A stretch of DNA of 64,000 nucleotides from NCBI GenBank assembly GCA_014871385.1, contig CM026421.1:21132865-21196864 (forward strand), given 5' to 3'. Below, piece after piece: positions 37,383 to 50,287 of the stretch. The notes beneath the pieces were generated by a model. It had not been told where the DNA came from and made no database searches. It saw nothing but the letters and a program-made list of their open reading frames with translations. The position numbers and the translations under genes were made by a program. Position 1 is the first letter of the stretch. Every line of letters starts with the position of its first letter. Source of the DNA: Ceratodon purpureus (Eukaryota > Streptophyta > Bryopsida > Pseudoditrichales > Ditrichaceae).

Positions 37383-40300
37383 TTAAAGCATTTCACCGGC
37401 AGTGCTGCTTTCTGTCCCGTCAACTTCACCGAACCCCCACCTTCTTCCTGTATACACAACTGCGTCATCATCAGGGTAGAGGAAAGAAATAGCCTCGACC
37501 AATGCCTTCAAATGGGATCTACTTTTCTGCTCAGTTCGTGATTCGGGTGCCCGAGACCGTAGACGAATGAAGCGCTCCTGCGTATTGGAAAACACCGCCC
37601 CTACGCTTGCATCAAAACCCATACTGCACTAAAGGAGAACACTGTCTAAAGTAACGCTGTTTAACGCAGTTTAACGCACATGTTATCCAAGGGTGACATA
37701 CACGTTAAACCACGTTAAACCGCGTCAAACATTACTTGTGCATCAAGGTGAGGGAGTGTGAAAACTGACCTGTTGTTTGTTGTTAAATGCAACTTTCTTA
37801 GGCAACTTCCTTGTATCCTCCTTCGGCTTCTGATTCTGTGGAGGAGACTTGGCCGATTCCTTCACTGGAGACTTGAGTTTCTTTGCACCAGCTCGTGTTG
37901 TTGCTCTCCCATGTGATGCTGCATTGGTGGCGCTGGAGTCAGGAGCGGCCGTAGTGGCGTCACTAGCGCCTCCCACTGCCTTCGATGGTTCTTCAATTGG
38001 GGCGTCCAGGAGTCTCATGTCTGTCGCAGGCCAGCGAATGAACCAGCCTATGGCTTGATTCATAGAGAGGACGTTTTCATCCTCCACAGGACACTGAAGC
38101 TCGTGGTCGTCTTTGAGGCTGGACTGCACCTGGACGGAGAACTCGTCATCTTCTATGGTCATGCAATGGATAGACTCTCCAGGCAGTCCATGCAACACTC
38201 CTGCTCCAACAACTTCGGACTCGGGGTCGTCACGAGGTTTGCTCAACAATTGAACCGCCACTCCTTTCGCAAATCCACCCTACAATACAAACAAGGCATT
38301 AAGTGAACTAACAAAGACTACTATGTGGCACACATGTGTAGACTGTCTCCCTCAAACCCCATGTAACTTTAAACGCAACTTCATGCCACTTTAAACGCAA
38401 GGTCATGTCAATTAAAACGCAAGGTCACGTCATTCGAAACGCAAAGTCACGTCATTACGAACACAAAGTCCTGTCATTTGAAACGCAATGTACTGTCATC
38501 CAAAACGCAACTAATATCGTCTAAAAAGTGGTCTACAGATTTAGTGGCAGAGTTCCTACCGAGTAGACACTAGGCTAGTAACATAGCTAAATCAAACATG
38601 ATGGACTTCAGATACTGCTGAAACCAATGCTTGCCCATTTAGACAGTTCAAACATCCTACTAAATTATAGAAGAAACTTAAACCATCTCATACTTGATCT
38701 TGAGCAGCAGAGTCAGTGGACAGCTGTGCCATCGGCTCCACAACCTGGGGCTCGTTTGCTGTTTCGGATGGGACCTTCTCCTCCTCGGGTGCCTGTGTCA
38801 TAGAATTGAAGTCAAGCAAGTCTTCGTCGACATTCTGGGCAGTGGGGGTTGGGGCGCTCTCTCCGCCCTCGGTACCTGGATTCTTGACGTCCTCGGTGTC
38901 GGTGTCCGTGGTCGCCCCCTCCGAAGCGTCATCGTGCATGGCTGCCCCCTCCCCTGCCTCGGTAGCTGCTTCAGCGACCTTCTTACTTGTCACCAACTCT
39001 GGGTCCACCTCCTCCTCTGGCTCCATGCCTGTGCCTTCAAGAGCCTCCCCCGACTCTGTGCGGCCCTCTGAGGCCGCCGCCGTCCCTAGGTCTTCCAACA
39101 GACCCGTGTCCTCTTTACTCTCCACCGTCCTTCTCTTGGTGCTCTTCTCCCTGGCTGTTGTCCTCCTCTTCTTCTCCTTCGGCTTGGTCACGTGTTGAAG
39201 CTTGGCGTGTAACTGGTAGAACATGTCCTCCACTTTCCTCAACCTCTCGTCTTGGGCGGCACACAAGTCCTCAAGCTTCTCCATCCTCTCACGGTCATAG
39301 TCACGACTTTCTGCTGCCTGCTGCTTCTTCACCAGTAAGGCTTCCTCTCTCTCACGTTTCCTCATGGCCTTCACCTCATTTGCAATTTCCTCGTCCGTTG
39401 GCTTCCGACCAAGCTGAATACTCTGCACAAGAGTCCCACATTCCGTCCATTTCTCTCCCATAGTCATTTCAGTAGCAACAACCATGACGAGCCATGTCAC
39501 ATAGAACTCATAGAGAACGTTAATTCATGGAAGATTAGAACTCAGTCACATGACGAACCGGTCACATGCGTTTATTATGACACAAAAACATGTTTATTTA
39601 AACGTGCTATGACACAAGTAAACAGGTCAAGTTAAACGTCTCTTAACATTTCTTTCCTACCAATTGACAACTCTCAAAACACATCAATCTGGAATTCAGA
39701 AGTCAAAGTGACGGGATATGGAAAGTGGGAAACTTACCAGTGCCGAGACCGCCGCTAAGGACTGCGTCCAGGTGTTGCCATTCTTCGACGGCCTCCCAAG
39801 AGATATGCTCGACATCATGAGCGACTTCTCCTGCACTGCTGGGTCGTCTTTCAGTTCCACTAACTTCTCCCAATGCTCCAGAGCTATGTCGGCCGGCGGA
39901 GCATGTCCCTGCTTGATGAGCTGGTTGAGTTGGTATTTGACCCGTGTCACGCACCTCGACATCCGGGTGTTGAACCAGCTCTCACTCAGTTCGTCTGTCT
40001 CGCCGTAGAACTCGAATTCAGCCCGCACTCTTTGAAGCAACGCCCTCTTTGCCGCCATCGTCTGTCCGTGCCAGCAGGGAGTGGCGGTCGGATCTAACCG
40101 TCTTGCAAACTTCTGGAGCTCCCTGGCCAGCGTTGGCTCGTGGGGGCCAACGGGCTTCCCGCGACGGTCTAGCTTAATGCGCAGCGGCTCTTTAGGCTGG
40201 TCATCCTCTTCCTCCTCTTGATCCTCCATGTCTTCTTCTTCCTCCATGTCTTCATCCTCAAACTCTTCCTCTTCCTCCATCTCTTCATCCTCGAACTGCT

Positions 40301-43300
40301 CCTGTGATGCAGACCCGGAGCTGCGCTTGGCCGACGTAGTCCCAGCCCGTGGCTGTCCTTTTCCTTTGTTGCCGTGGATGCCGTGCCCAGAGGATGTGTC
40401 CGTGCTGGCAGCGCGCCATGGAGGAGTAAGATCGTCACTGTAGGATAGCGAATGTCTGCCCGGGGATTTAGCCGGTATCCTCCTCATGTACCCTACAGTG
40501 AGGAAATAGGTTTAGTACTTACTAGGTAGCTTGGATTCACATTCACAACACACAGAATTAGAAGGTACGTAATTGTAAATCAGAACTTGACCAAGCTACC
40601 ACCATTACCATACCATCCAAACCGACATAGTGTTACATTTCCAAACCACACATAAGTGCACTGCCAAGTAACTGTCATTAGAAACGCAAATCTATGTCAA
40701 TTAAAACAGAGGGTCATGTCAAGAAGAACGCAAGGTGACGTAACTGTCGTTAGAAACCCGAAACCACAATCATTTGAAACGCAATGTCTATTGATCTGAA
40801 AATAAATGAAATCTTAAATCAGAACTTGACAAAGCTACAACCACAACCATACCATCCAAACCGAGAGAGTGCCACATTTTCAAACCACACATAAGTGCAC
40901 TGCCAAGTATCTGTCATTAGAAACGCAAATCCATGTCAATTAAAACAGAGGGTCATGTCAAGAAAAACGCAAGGTCACGTACCTGTCGTTAGAAACCCGA
41001 AACCACAATCATTATACATACAACCCTATAAGGCTGCACTCTGCACTCTGTAGACGAACATGCATACAACAAAACAAAGCAGAAACTCTGCAAACTTGCA
41101 TCAACTTGTAACACACTGTTTAGAATGACAATTGACAGCAAAACGACCCATGCTAATGCTGATGGACATGAACAAAGCAGCCATCACCAGGATCAGATAC
41201 ACCTCTTCCAGAACTATAATAAATCTTGTGTATTCGACATTATCAGGCATGGGATTAACCTCTTGCCAACACTCTGTTTACATCATCATTGGCTCCAAGC
41301 AATTAATTTAAAAAAAAAAACAGCAGGAGCTTGAAGTCATTTTTTGATCTAAAACTAAGCCTGAATGTGCACTCTGAAGTGCCTCACCTTCCTTTACCAA
41401 TGACAGAAACGCTCCGATCTCAGCTGCGAGGATCAAAGTAAACTATGGCTGCAGAGATTTCTAGCAAAAGGAGTGTTTCAAGCGGAATCTACGTGACAAA
41501 TGAAGTGGATTCCTCATAAGAAGGTAAGCTGTCATACAATATAAAATGTCTATGATCCTCTGATGAAAAGAATGTACCATGCAAGATGGCTACCATGTGC
41601 AGAAACATACTGAGAGAAACATACTGAGAGAAGCACAAATCTGAAACAACAGAATCAGAAACGAAATGGGAGGCGGAGCAAAAGGTGAAGTGATGTGAGA
41701 AAAAGAAAAATAAAAAATAAAAAAATAAAAAAATGAGCAAAATAGAAGAGGAAAAAATCTGAAACAACGGAGATCAGAAACGAAATGAGAGGCGGAGCAA
41801 AAGGTGAAGTGACGAAAGAAAAAAATAAAAAAATAAAATAAAAACAATAAAAAAAAATACGCAAGAAGGGCAAGATGGAAAAGGAGCAACATCTGAAACA
41901 ACGGAGATCAGAGGAGACGGAGCAAAAGGTGAAGTGACGAAAGAAAAATAAAATAAAAATAAGGAAATAGAGGAGGGACTACCTCCGAAAGTATCGAGAT
42001 CAGACATAGAAGAAGAGGCCGCTTAAAAAATGTAGTGAAGAACGCCAAATCGAAAAAAAATTAAAAAAACAAAAAGGGAGGAAAATGGGAGAGAGAAGAA
42101 GAGAATACATGAGAACTGAAGAAACGAAATAGACCTCAAGAACTAAACTTCTATAGAAACCAGACACGACAAGAAGACATGGAGGTATGAATCTGACATT
42201 CTAGTGCGTGTTTCATGACGTTGCGTCACGTTTAGGAAGACACTCCATCACGTTTCAGATAACGCACTATCACGTTTCAGATGACGCACTATCACGTTTC
42301 AGATGAAGCACTATCACGTTTCAGATGACGCACTATCACGTTTCCAATGACGCACTATCACGTTTCAGATGACGCACTATCATGTTTCCTAGACACGAAT
42401 GATGACAGAATTGACTGAAGGCATTGACAAAAGCACGATATTCAGAACATAGTATTCGAAATCCAGTTCTGTCTCAATAAGGGCAGCTACTGAAATCATT
42501 ATAAAATCCTATATGCACAGTTATGTTACTCAAATCCAAGAAAACCTCACCCTCCTAAACCAATCCCTCGCACATAAAACTAACCCAGCACTCACAACAA
42601 ACACTCTGCACATTGGGAGAAGCAGAAAGGTTTAGGGTTTCAATACTGTGCAATTCCCAGAAGGAAGGGGGCACGTGCGAAACAAGGTACCTGCAGGTTT
42701 GCGTGGCTGAGGTGCTGGTGAACCCCGACCACCTCCACTGTGTGCGTTCTTGGGAGGCCGCATTGCTTCACCAGCCATGGAATCCATCCAAGAGGGCTCC
42801 ACGCGCCCACGGCCTCCTTGACTGCGACTCCTCTTTCGTCCCCTCCTACCGTCGTCCTCCCACTCCTCCATCGCTGATCGTCTCACCCCGTCCCCGGAAA
42901 GAGCTGCTCGCAGTGCTCGGACTGAAGTAGAATTGGGTCTACAATAAACCCTAGAAGGTCGCTGCCGCCACGCTTCAAACAACTCCTTGCTCTGTTTGCG
43001 GGTCTATGAACATAGGAAGGCAATTGGAGATCAGACTGACTAGTACTCTAGGTCTAGGGTTTTCAGAGTCGCTCAGGGCAATTGGAGAGAATACACATGA
43101 GAGAACTCGAATTAAGATACTTGGGGCCTTAGGGGAGACTTACTAGAGCTTTCAGAGTTGTTGGCGGTGCTTCAGAAGGAGTCACCTCGAGAGTTGGGCG
43201 CCGCCGCGTGCTTCGGCGTGGCACAGAGTTGAACTCCTCCGATTGCTGTCTCCCCCAATCGCGATTCGAGGCTGGAGCACTGGATGACTTGATGGAGGAA

Positions 43301-43473
43301 CCTGCACGAGCAGTAGGAAACAGTGAGTTGCAGAAGTCCTGATCCTGAAACCCTGCCTCCCTCAAACGCAATGCCACCTCGATCTTGTTCCTCGTGATTC
43401 TCTCATCACGTAGCTGTTCGTAGTGAGGAACTGAATTAGCCGCCTCCATGTCTGCAGGGATCATCACGACCAA
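37383..43473 (-). CDS. TNPA-like DNA-binding protein of element B (6 exons, 967 aa)
   Basis: Exons in transcript order: 43473-43144, 42991-42691, 40492-39738, 39506-38694, 38279-37770 and 37577-37383, with consensus borders and matching phases (0, 1, 0, 0, 0). The N-terminus has the YEQLRDERITRNKIEVALRL helix. Exon 3 holds a long acidic Glu/Asp run and then the Transposase_24-like segment KYQLNQLIKQG, ALEHWEKLVELKDDPAVQEK. Exon 4 continues with GRKPTDEEIANEV and a coiled coil (DRERMEKLEDLCAAQDERLR). Exon 5 is DUF8039-like (GGFAKGVAVQLLSKP ... MNQAIGWFIRWP). The first-exon start and the last exon are the least certain. Introns contain arrays of the element's repeat motif. Confidence 0.7.
38350..38530. 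repeat. Intronic array of a 21-22-bp motif
   Basis: About seven copies of a unit like GAAACGCAAAGTCACGTCATT (variants TTTAAACGCAA-TCATGCCA, AAACGCAATGTACTGTCAT). It lies between exons 4 and 5 of the TNPA-like gene of B and resembles the subterminal code. Confidence 0.75.
40577..41020. repeat. 239-bp tandem duplication in element B
   Basis: The segment starting AAATCAGAACTTGAC at 40577 is repeated at 40816 with few differences, through CATAAGTGCACTGCCAAGTA, AAACAGAGGGTCATGTCAAG and AAACCCGAAACCACAATCA. It contains further copies of the AAACGCAA motif. It lies in the long intron of the TNPA-like gene between exons 2 and 3. Confidence 0.85.
41640..42010. repeat. Three copies of a roughly 125-bp A-rich unit
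   Basis: Each copy has AATCTGAAACAAC-GAGATCAGAAACGAAATG, then GGCGGAGCAAAAGGTGAAGTGACG and an A/T run of AAAAATAAAAAAATAAAA. Copies begin near 41640, 41757 and 41890. The unit is intronic in the TNPA-like gene of B. Confidence 0.8.
42216..42391. repeat. Eight-copy 22-bp array in element B
   Basis: The unit TGACGCACTATCACGTTTCA(GA) is repeated eight times head to tail with single-base variants. It lies in the intron between exons 2 and 3 of the TNPA-like gene and contains ACGT cores like the subterminal repeats. Confidence 0.9.
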
Positions 43474-44534
43474 TTGCGAATGACGGCCGCCATAAGTGAG
43501 GTGGAGTAGAGGGCCCTATTTCCGTGACGGCGGCGGTGACCAGGTAATTCTTCCCTATTTCCGTGACTGCATTAAGAACTCTGAGCCTTTGTGTTCCGTT
43601 AACAGAAACGTGTTATAACGTGAGTTTCCGTCATTTGAAAGGCAACGCATGGTCATTAGAAACGCGATGTAATGTTTTTTGAAACGAGATGAAACGTCAA
43701 TTGGAACGCAATTATAATAGGAGAACAACTAACTCAACTATCACTCACAATCTCTGTTTTTTTTTTTTATCTCAATGCATGTCCTGTCCATGCACAATCA
43801 TGTGCATGTTTTTTGGTTTGTAATATATGCGTGCACCCATGGAATGGTCAGTAGTACTTCATCTGCTCATAATCTATCATCCGCAAGACATATCCGATTT
43901 GGTGACTTAGCTCTAATGGTGTTTGACTCGTAGTATCAGAATGAAATTGCAGCACTAAGTTTGTTATTTGTGAACTGAAGAGTCTAAAGTCCTGAATTAG
44001 AATGAGTTCTCAGGCAACAATTACTGAATTTATACTAACACGGAGCTTTAACTCTGCAGCTTACGCGGTTATTTTAGGTCGGTCTTCAAGAAGTCCTCCG
44101 AAGTGGACAAGGATAACATCATTCAGTTGCAAAGAGCTTGAGTAGTAAGGTTTGTTCATCCAAATCCTTCAAATGTTGTATTATATAACATCTGTGCCAT
44201 ATGTTTAGGGACAGTTGAAATAATCTCTATGTTCTCATAATTGACTTTTGACAACTTCATGGACAAATCCTCACGTGAACCATAAAAATGAACTTCGCTA
44301 ACACACTTGATGTATAAAGAAAAGTTAGAATACAGTCAGGATACGACGTCATCTGAAACAACGTACAACGTCATCTGAAACAAGATACAGCGTCATCTGA
44401 AACGTTGATGAACGTCCTCTGAAACAAGAGAGAACGTCAACTGAAACGTTTCTGAACGTCATCTGAAAACACACATTAACATCAGTAAACCCATGAACGG
44501 AAATTGCTAACCTCTGTTTGCCTTGCGTGCAGCC
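43474..44534. promoter_or_regulatory. Divergent promoter region of element B with repeat array
   Basis: This region separates the TNPA-like and TNP2 genes of B. It has AACG-type motifs at 43600-43720 and, at 44335-44470, six copies of a 22-23-bp unit like GAACGTCATCTGAAACAA close upstream of the TNP2 start. If the TNPA-like protein binds these, it could control both genes, as TNPA represses the Spm promoter. Confidence 0.5.
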
Positions 44535-47500
44535 ATGGTATCCCCTAATCGGAGACGCAAATGGAGATCAACTGCGGAAATTATTCATCGCCATGAACTT
44601 CAGTTTGCTGCAAGTAGGGATGTCCCCATAACGAGATGGTCATGCCCGTGCACATACTGTCATGGAGGCCGACGTTTGCCTGTGCGTGCTATAACACGGC
44701 ATCTCACCGCTTATGGCCGCGACCAATTTCTAAACCACTCCATGATTGGCGGGGATCCTCCAGGGGGGTACCCTGAGCGTGGGGCTTGGTACTACAGCGA
44801 CGAGGAATGGACACAGGACAATGTCTGCAGCAATGACGAAGACTTTCAGCAGATTCCACCCGAAGACACAGATTCTGAACCACATGGCCTCCACGACGTA
44901 CAGCAACAGTTTGAGGACGCCATTAGAACCGCTGAAGAGTTAGAAGAGCTTACACGGGACTCTGGGAACATGGAGAGAGACGATGGACATCCCCCAGACT
45001 TACCTGACCCCACAGTTGAGGCGTTGGAGTTATTGTCTGCAGAGGCCTCACGCCCACTTTATCCAGGCAGTTCTGTGAGCTTGATTTCAGCAGTGGTCGT
45101 TTTGATGACATTGTGCACCACGCATGGAGTGAGTCGGAACTTCGAAACTGAGCTGCTTCACTATCTGACAGTGGAGCTGCTTCCAGAAGATAATGTGTTG
45201 CCTGCAAGCCAGTACCAAGCGAAGAGGATGCTGCAGGCACTTGGACTCGCATACAATGTAATACATGCCTGCCCGTCAGGATGTGTCTTATTTCGAGGAG
45301 AACACAGCGATCTGGAATCGTGTCCCAGTTGCGGAAAAGGAAGATACAGAGAAGGTACAAAGACAGCTCCGATGAAGGTTATAAGACACTTTCCCCTCAT
45401 TCCGAGGTTGAGGCGCATGTTTGGATCTCCCGCAATTGCAAAGCTCCTGAAATGGCATTCAGAGCGTGGGGTGACCACGAACAGCGATGGCGAGATTGTA
45501 ATGGAGACCGTAGTTGACAGCCCCGCTTGGAAACACGTTGGAGTCATAGATCCCACATTTCAAGCGGAAAACCGGAACGTACGCATGGCACTGTCACTTG
45601 ATGGAGTGAACCCTTTCTCGATTCGAAGTACCTCACATTCAACGTGGCCTATTCTCTTGGTTATTTACAACCTGCCACCGTGGTTGGTGACAAAACGATT
45701 TTTCATCATGATGAGCATTTTAATATCCGGCAAGGAGTCTCCAACAGACAAGAATTTAGATATCTTCATTGCTCCTTTAGTGGAAGAATTACAGCAGCTA
45801 TGGGAGGGAGTAGAAGCGATAGACGCTTCAGCTGAAGACGTGCAAAGAAGATTCACTCTTCGGGGTATACTTTTATGGACTATTTCAGATTATCCTGCTT
45901 ATGGTTTGATTTCTGGACAACAAACTAAAGGATACAAAGCTTGTACCGTATGCGGCCCAGACACTGTTTCTAGAAGCGCTAGAGGCCCCAAAGGTGACAA
46001 GATAGTGTACGTAGGTGCACGCCAGCGTCTTCCAGAGGACCATGCTTTTCGTGAAGACCTGCGGTTCAATGGGCTTCAAGAGAAGGAGGTTTCCAATTCG
46101 AGAATGTCTGGCGAAGATGTTTTACAGTTTGCAGTAGAAAGGGAGTCATACCTTGCCTCGGGAGGAAGGGCAGACGGTCCAGAGGATCCTGTGAGGACGC
46201 ACGGGGTGAAAAGGCTTTCAATACTCTTTACTCTCCCGTATTGGAAGGTGAGTGCTCTGAGTTGCTCTGTTTCATGTCTTGCTCGTCTTTCTTTGTCACT
46301 AAGCATCCCAGTAAACATGGGAGATACACCATAAAACAAGTGAAAACAGTCATTTCCGTTTATAAAAACGCGCTCGTCTAGAAATGCGTTGACGTCAAAT
46401 TGTGTTATTCAACGTCCCAATGAACATGACCGGCTGACTGCTGAAAGTTTTTACACGCTTTAGACTGCTACGGTTCTCTTCTAACTTGGATACATACAAA
46501 TTATTTACAGCCTCATGAACATATTCAATGTGATGCAGGACTTGCTCATACGACACACACTGGACGTCATGCACTGCGAGAAAAACCTATGTGAAAACAT
46601 AGTGAAGACGTTGCTTGGAGAGACGGATTTTCCACGAGGACGGCAGGACTACAAAGACATGGGAGTCAGGCCTGACCTATGGCTGAGACGAACAAACGGT
46701 ACAGACGGGCGACTCTTCATGCCGCATGCGCCCTACGTACTCTCTCCCCAAGCGAAGGCAGACATGCTTGCTGTGATAGCATCAACAAGGGTGCCCACAA
46801 ATTATTCTTCTGCAATTCATAAACGAGTTTCTGACGGGAGACTCAGGCTTCTGAAATCCCATGACTTTCACATCCTCATGCAACAGGTAATTTAAGTTCA
46901 CGTTAACTTGTACCAACTTTGCGTTCAAAACTGTTTAATGTGGCAATGCTACCTCACGATGTGGATATTTCTTTTGGTCAGAATATTCACTTCAATGATC
47001 CAAAATATCTATGTTAAAGGAAACTGTTAAAACTCGCGTTAAAACACGTCCTTTTTGACGCAACTCTGATGTGGTGCGCGTATAATTTAACATGATGGCA
47101 ATATGAGCTCAATCTTTATTTCTGGAAAATAACCCTTTACATCATGTCAATTTTCAGGTACTACCCAATTCACTACGGAATGTTGAAATGAACGCAGCCG
47201 TTCGGCTATGTATCATGAGGGTCAGCAGAGTATTCCGACGCCTGTGCAGTGGCTCAGTGGATATGTCTAAAGAAAAAGAGTACATTGAAGACGCAAATGA
47301 GACGCTTTGCATGGTTGAGCGAGAGTTTCCTCTAGGATCCATGGTCATCATGACGCACCTATTTGTGCACCTCATGGAGGAGCTCTTTATATGCGGCCCA
47401 GTTCACACCCGCTGGATGTATCCAATGGAGCGATACATGAAGACCCTTAAGGATTATGTGCATCAGAAGCGGAACCCAGAAGGTTGCATGGCAGAGGCGT

Positions 47501-48916
47501 ATTATATGGAAGAAACCCTCGGATTTTGTTCAGAGTATATGGAACGCTACGGGGCCACATCTCGAAGAGTCTGGGATGCAAACGAAGAGCAGTCAATGTA
47601 TGATGAGATGGTAGAGGGCAAGGGAATAAGACGCCCTATGTCTCGGACTCTCCGTGACTGGATTCACAACTTTGTGATCAGAAATGCTGGCACACTTCAG
47701 TACTACAGAAGGTACAATCATATATACTCCACGATAATTGCATTTCTGGAATCTTACTTATAGTGTAACATGTCTAAACGTGGGTTAACTTGCCTGAACG
47801 TGATTGAACGTGCCTAAAACATGGGTTAACATGTATGCCACGTCTTTAGTAACGTGTACATTCTGGGCAGCGTTACAGTCCTTGTCTTTGGTGACTACTA
47901 TGTCACTCCTGAAACAAGAAAATGCGTTAGAATGTCACGTTAAACTACGTCATTTTCCCCAATGCTTTCCTGTAGTGAATTGCACAGACCATGTTCAATT
48001 CTTTTCATGTTTGCACACACTACTAATGCATTTTGCACACTGCAGGGTGTATGAAGCAGAGCAGAATTCCAGGAGCAAAGAACGCCGCTTGATAAATCGC
48101 GCAAGACGTGGACGAAGAAGACGGAATTCCTCAGACATTCCTTCACAGTTGAGGCCTTTGGCCCCATTTCCGGATTGGTTAAAACAAACCGTTGAAGCCG
48201 ATCGGAGAACACGCTCTCGGACCATCGATCAAACCACTTATGATCTGTCCAGACCCCCCTCGCTGATTGCAACTGCTTATCGATCAATGAAGGCTTACGG
48301 CATGCACCTCCGCTGTCGCTCAGTTGAAGCTTCCAGGACTTCCATGGACAGTGGAGTCCATGCAATATTCATCGACGATGCAGGAGAAGAGACGGAGGAG
48401 TATGTAGGTTGGGTTGAAGAAATACTGGAATTAGAGTACAGGAGCACGTGTGTCGTTGTTCTTCTCTGTTCCTGGGTGAAAGGAAAAATGGGAGGGGCTT
48501 CGCCAACAATGAAGCGGGATCAACATGGATTTCTGTCCATGAATTTTTCGACAAACTGCCTTCTTCCTTTGGGTCCCCACTCTTTCGCGTTCCCCATTCA
48601 CACACATCAAGTGTTTTTTATGGCGGACCAGGGGCCATGGAAAGTGGTGTGCGAGGCAAACGTTCGAGGCAGCCGCAGAGGTCGTGCCTTTGCTGCAGAG
48701 TACGACGATGCGGAGGCACAATTACCCGACTCAAATTCACTACATGCCAATAACACAGAGCTGTGCACAGGAGAGCCTTCACATTCAGACGTCTCAGCTT
48801 ACGGGTCCTTTGTAGAAGAGCAGGAAGGCGAGCCAGTGGCAGCGGAGGGAAGTGATGAGGATGACGACCGGATCCTGGGTGATTCATCTGATAGTGAGTT
48901 TGCATCAGAGGATTAG
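44535..48916 (+). CDS. TNP2 (CACTA) transposase of element B (5 coding segments, 1161 aa)
   Basis: Exons 44535-46247, 46539-46886, 47158-47711 and 48046-48916 join in matching phases. The start is ATG 44535; a tgcgtgcag acceptor just before it suggests an upstream noncoding exon. Motifs in order: CPCTYCHGG, CPSCGKGRYR, KVIRHFPLIPRLRRMFG, LSLDGVNPFSI, LWTISDYPAYGLISG, KACTVCGPDT, LDVMHCEKNLCENI, then DUF4218-like VIMTHLFVHLMEELFICG and DUF4216-like YVGWVEEILELEY. The C-terminal tail is acidic. No internal stops remain, so it may be functional. The parallel A gene has the same exon logic but fuses the second and third segments. Confidence 0.88.
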
Positions 48917-49944
48917 GCTTCTTACAATGTCGTTATGAATTCCATACTCTGTCACATTTTCATAAATGTCTGGACGTGTTTTGTAACAACTATTAACGCG
49001 GTATCTGTTTCAACTAACATGCGCGGTACATCAGATATGTAGTGTCGCGTTTTTTGTAACACATCTTAACACACTTCCCGTTCCAAGAAACACATGCGTC
49101 AATGCCTCCTAGTCTCCCAAATTAAATATTGCTGGTCAAATACTGCATTCCACGTCAGCCAACCCATCCACGCACACGTTCCACGTCACGGCACGTTAAA
49201 CCACGTCAAATAGGTTCGTCATGTTTTTTGTAACACATCTGAACGCACTATCACGTTACAAGAAACGCGCACGTCAATGTTGACAGCCCCCTCGGACTCT
49301 CAAACATTACTTGACCGGTCAAACCCTAAACCTTCCACGTCAGCCTATCACCCTACATCGCATTCCACGTCAGCACAGTCATTCCACGTCAGACTTCTCG
49401 GTACGTTTTTTTTAACACACTTGAACGTGGCGCATGTTACCTTTAACGCCTCAATGTTATAAGAAACGCGCTGCTCTGGATACTACTATGGTCAACTATA
49501 GTCAAAACTACCTTCCACGTCAGCCATTGACTCTTCAAGCATTCCACGTCAGCGCACTCATTCCACGTCAGTCAATGTGTTACGTTTTTTTTAACACATT
49601 TTAACGTAGTACCTGTTAAGATTGACGTCCTCCCTGTCATAAGAAACGTGCTGACGTGGAAACTTACTATATTTAGTCATATCTAAAGTTCCTTGAGGTA
49701 AAAAAGTAGGTGAAAAAATTACTGTCCAACAGGAACGTGTCCGTTTAATTTAACGTGATGCCGTTATTTGGAACGTATAAATTTTATTCGCGTTTCACCC
49801 ATATCCTCTTTGACGCAGTGACGTTATTGGTGACTTTTTCACGTTAAAACGCTTGACGCGCGCCACGTTTAATTGGATATTTTTTCCACACTAATTCAGG
49901 ATAGTGTGGATTTACGTCAACTTTGACGCATCTCTGGCATGGTG
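48917..49944. promoter_or_regulatory. Right subterminal repeat region of element B
   Basis: About four diverged copies of a 190-bp unit run from 48970 to 49700. Each contains CATTCCACGTCAGC repeats, CGTTTTTTTTAACACA and ATAAGAAACG(C/T)GC. Single AACGT motifs follow up to the terminus. They mirror the left end and are probably TNPA-like binding sites. Confidence 0.75.
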
Positions 49945-49947
49945 CTA

Positions 49948-50287
49948 TGTATACCCTGGAGCTGTCTCGCAAGTGTTTTTTTTAGACGACGCCTTGGATT
50001 CGTCATGGAAGGTCGTATTGCGGCATGATCCCAGAAGCAAGCGGATAGAAGGAGACAGGGACATAGTTGTATTTGGAGCAGCCGGACCAGCAAGGCCGAC
50101 CTTGAGCACGATGCGTGACGCTTATACAGAGACGCATACTGTCAACCACGAAACGGAGGAGGTGGTAGAGGAAGTCCCCCCTGACCAGTTCATCTGCCTT
50201 GCGAATGAAGATGAGCACCCGGAAGACTTGTCCCATTTGGAGGACACGCAATATGAGGATGAATTCGACTTGCAATACGTCGAGTAA
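49948..50287 (+). pseudogene. TNP2 of element A, 3' part after element B
   Basis: The reading frame resumes as Y-VYPGAVSQVFFLDDALDS and runs to the stop at 50285-50287, ending in an acidic tail (LEDTQYEDEFDLQYVE). The SQVFF-D-WKVV segment matches HQVFFMADQGPWKVV in the B transposase, which confirms it as the missing C-terminus. The codon TAT is split between 36067-36068 and 49948. Confidence 0.9.

Larger units (their letters stand above)
36069..49944. mobile_element. CACTA element B, 13.9 kb, nested in the TNP2 gene of A
   Basis: The left end is CACCATGGGAGAGATGCGTC. The complement of the right end is CACCATGCCAGAGATGCGTC; identity is 22 of 24 through CAAAG. CTA is duplicated outside (36066-36068, 49945-49947). 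It encodes its own TNPA-like protein (minus) and an apparently intact TNP2 (plus), with dense AACGT/ACGTCA-type subterminal repeats at both ends. The near-identical ends, exact target duplication and open genes suggest a young, possibly autonomous copy. Confidence 0.95.

Noticed and set aside
38694-39463. Long plus-strand open frames opposite the TNPA-like gene of B
   Set aside because: They are antisense shadows of a Glu/Lys-rich exon, with Ser/Leu/Pro-rich low-complexity translations and no splice context.
42216-42391. CRISPR-like array
   Set aside because: The units are contiguous head-to-tail repeats without unique spacers, in a plant transposon intron.
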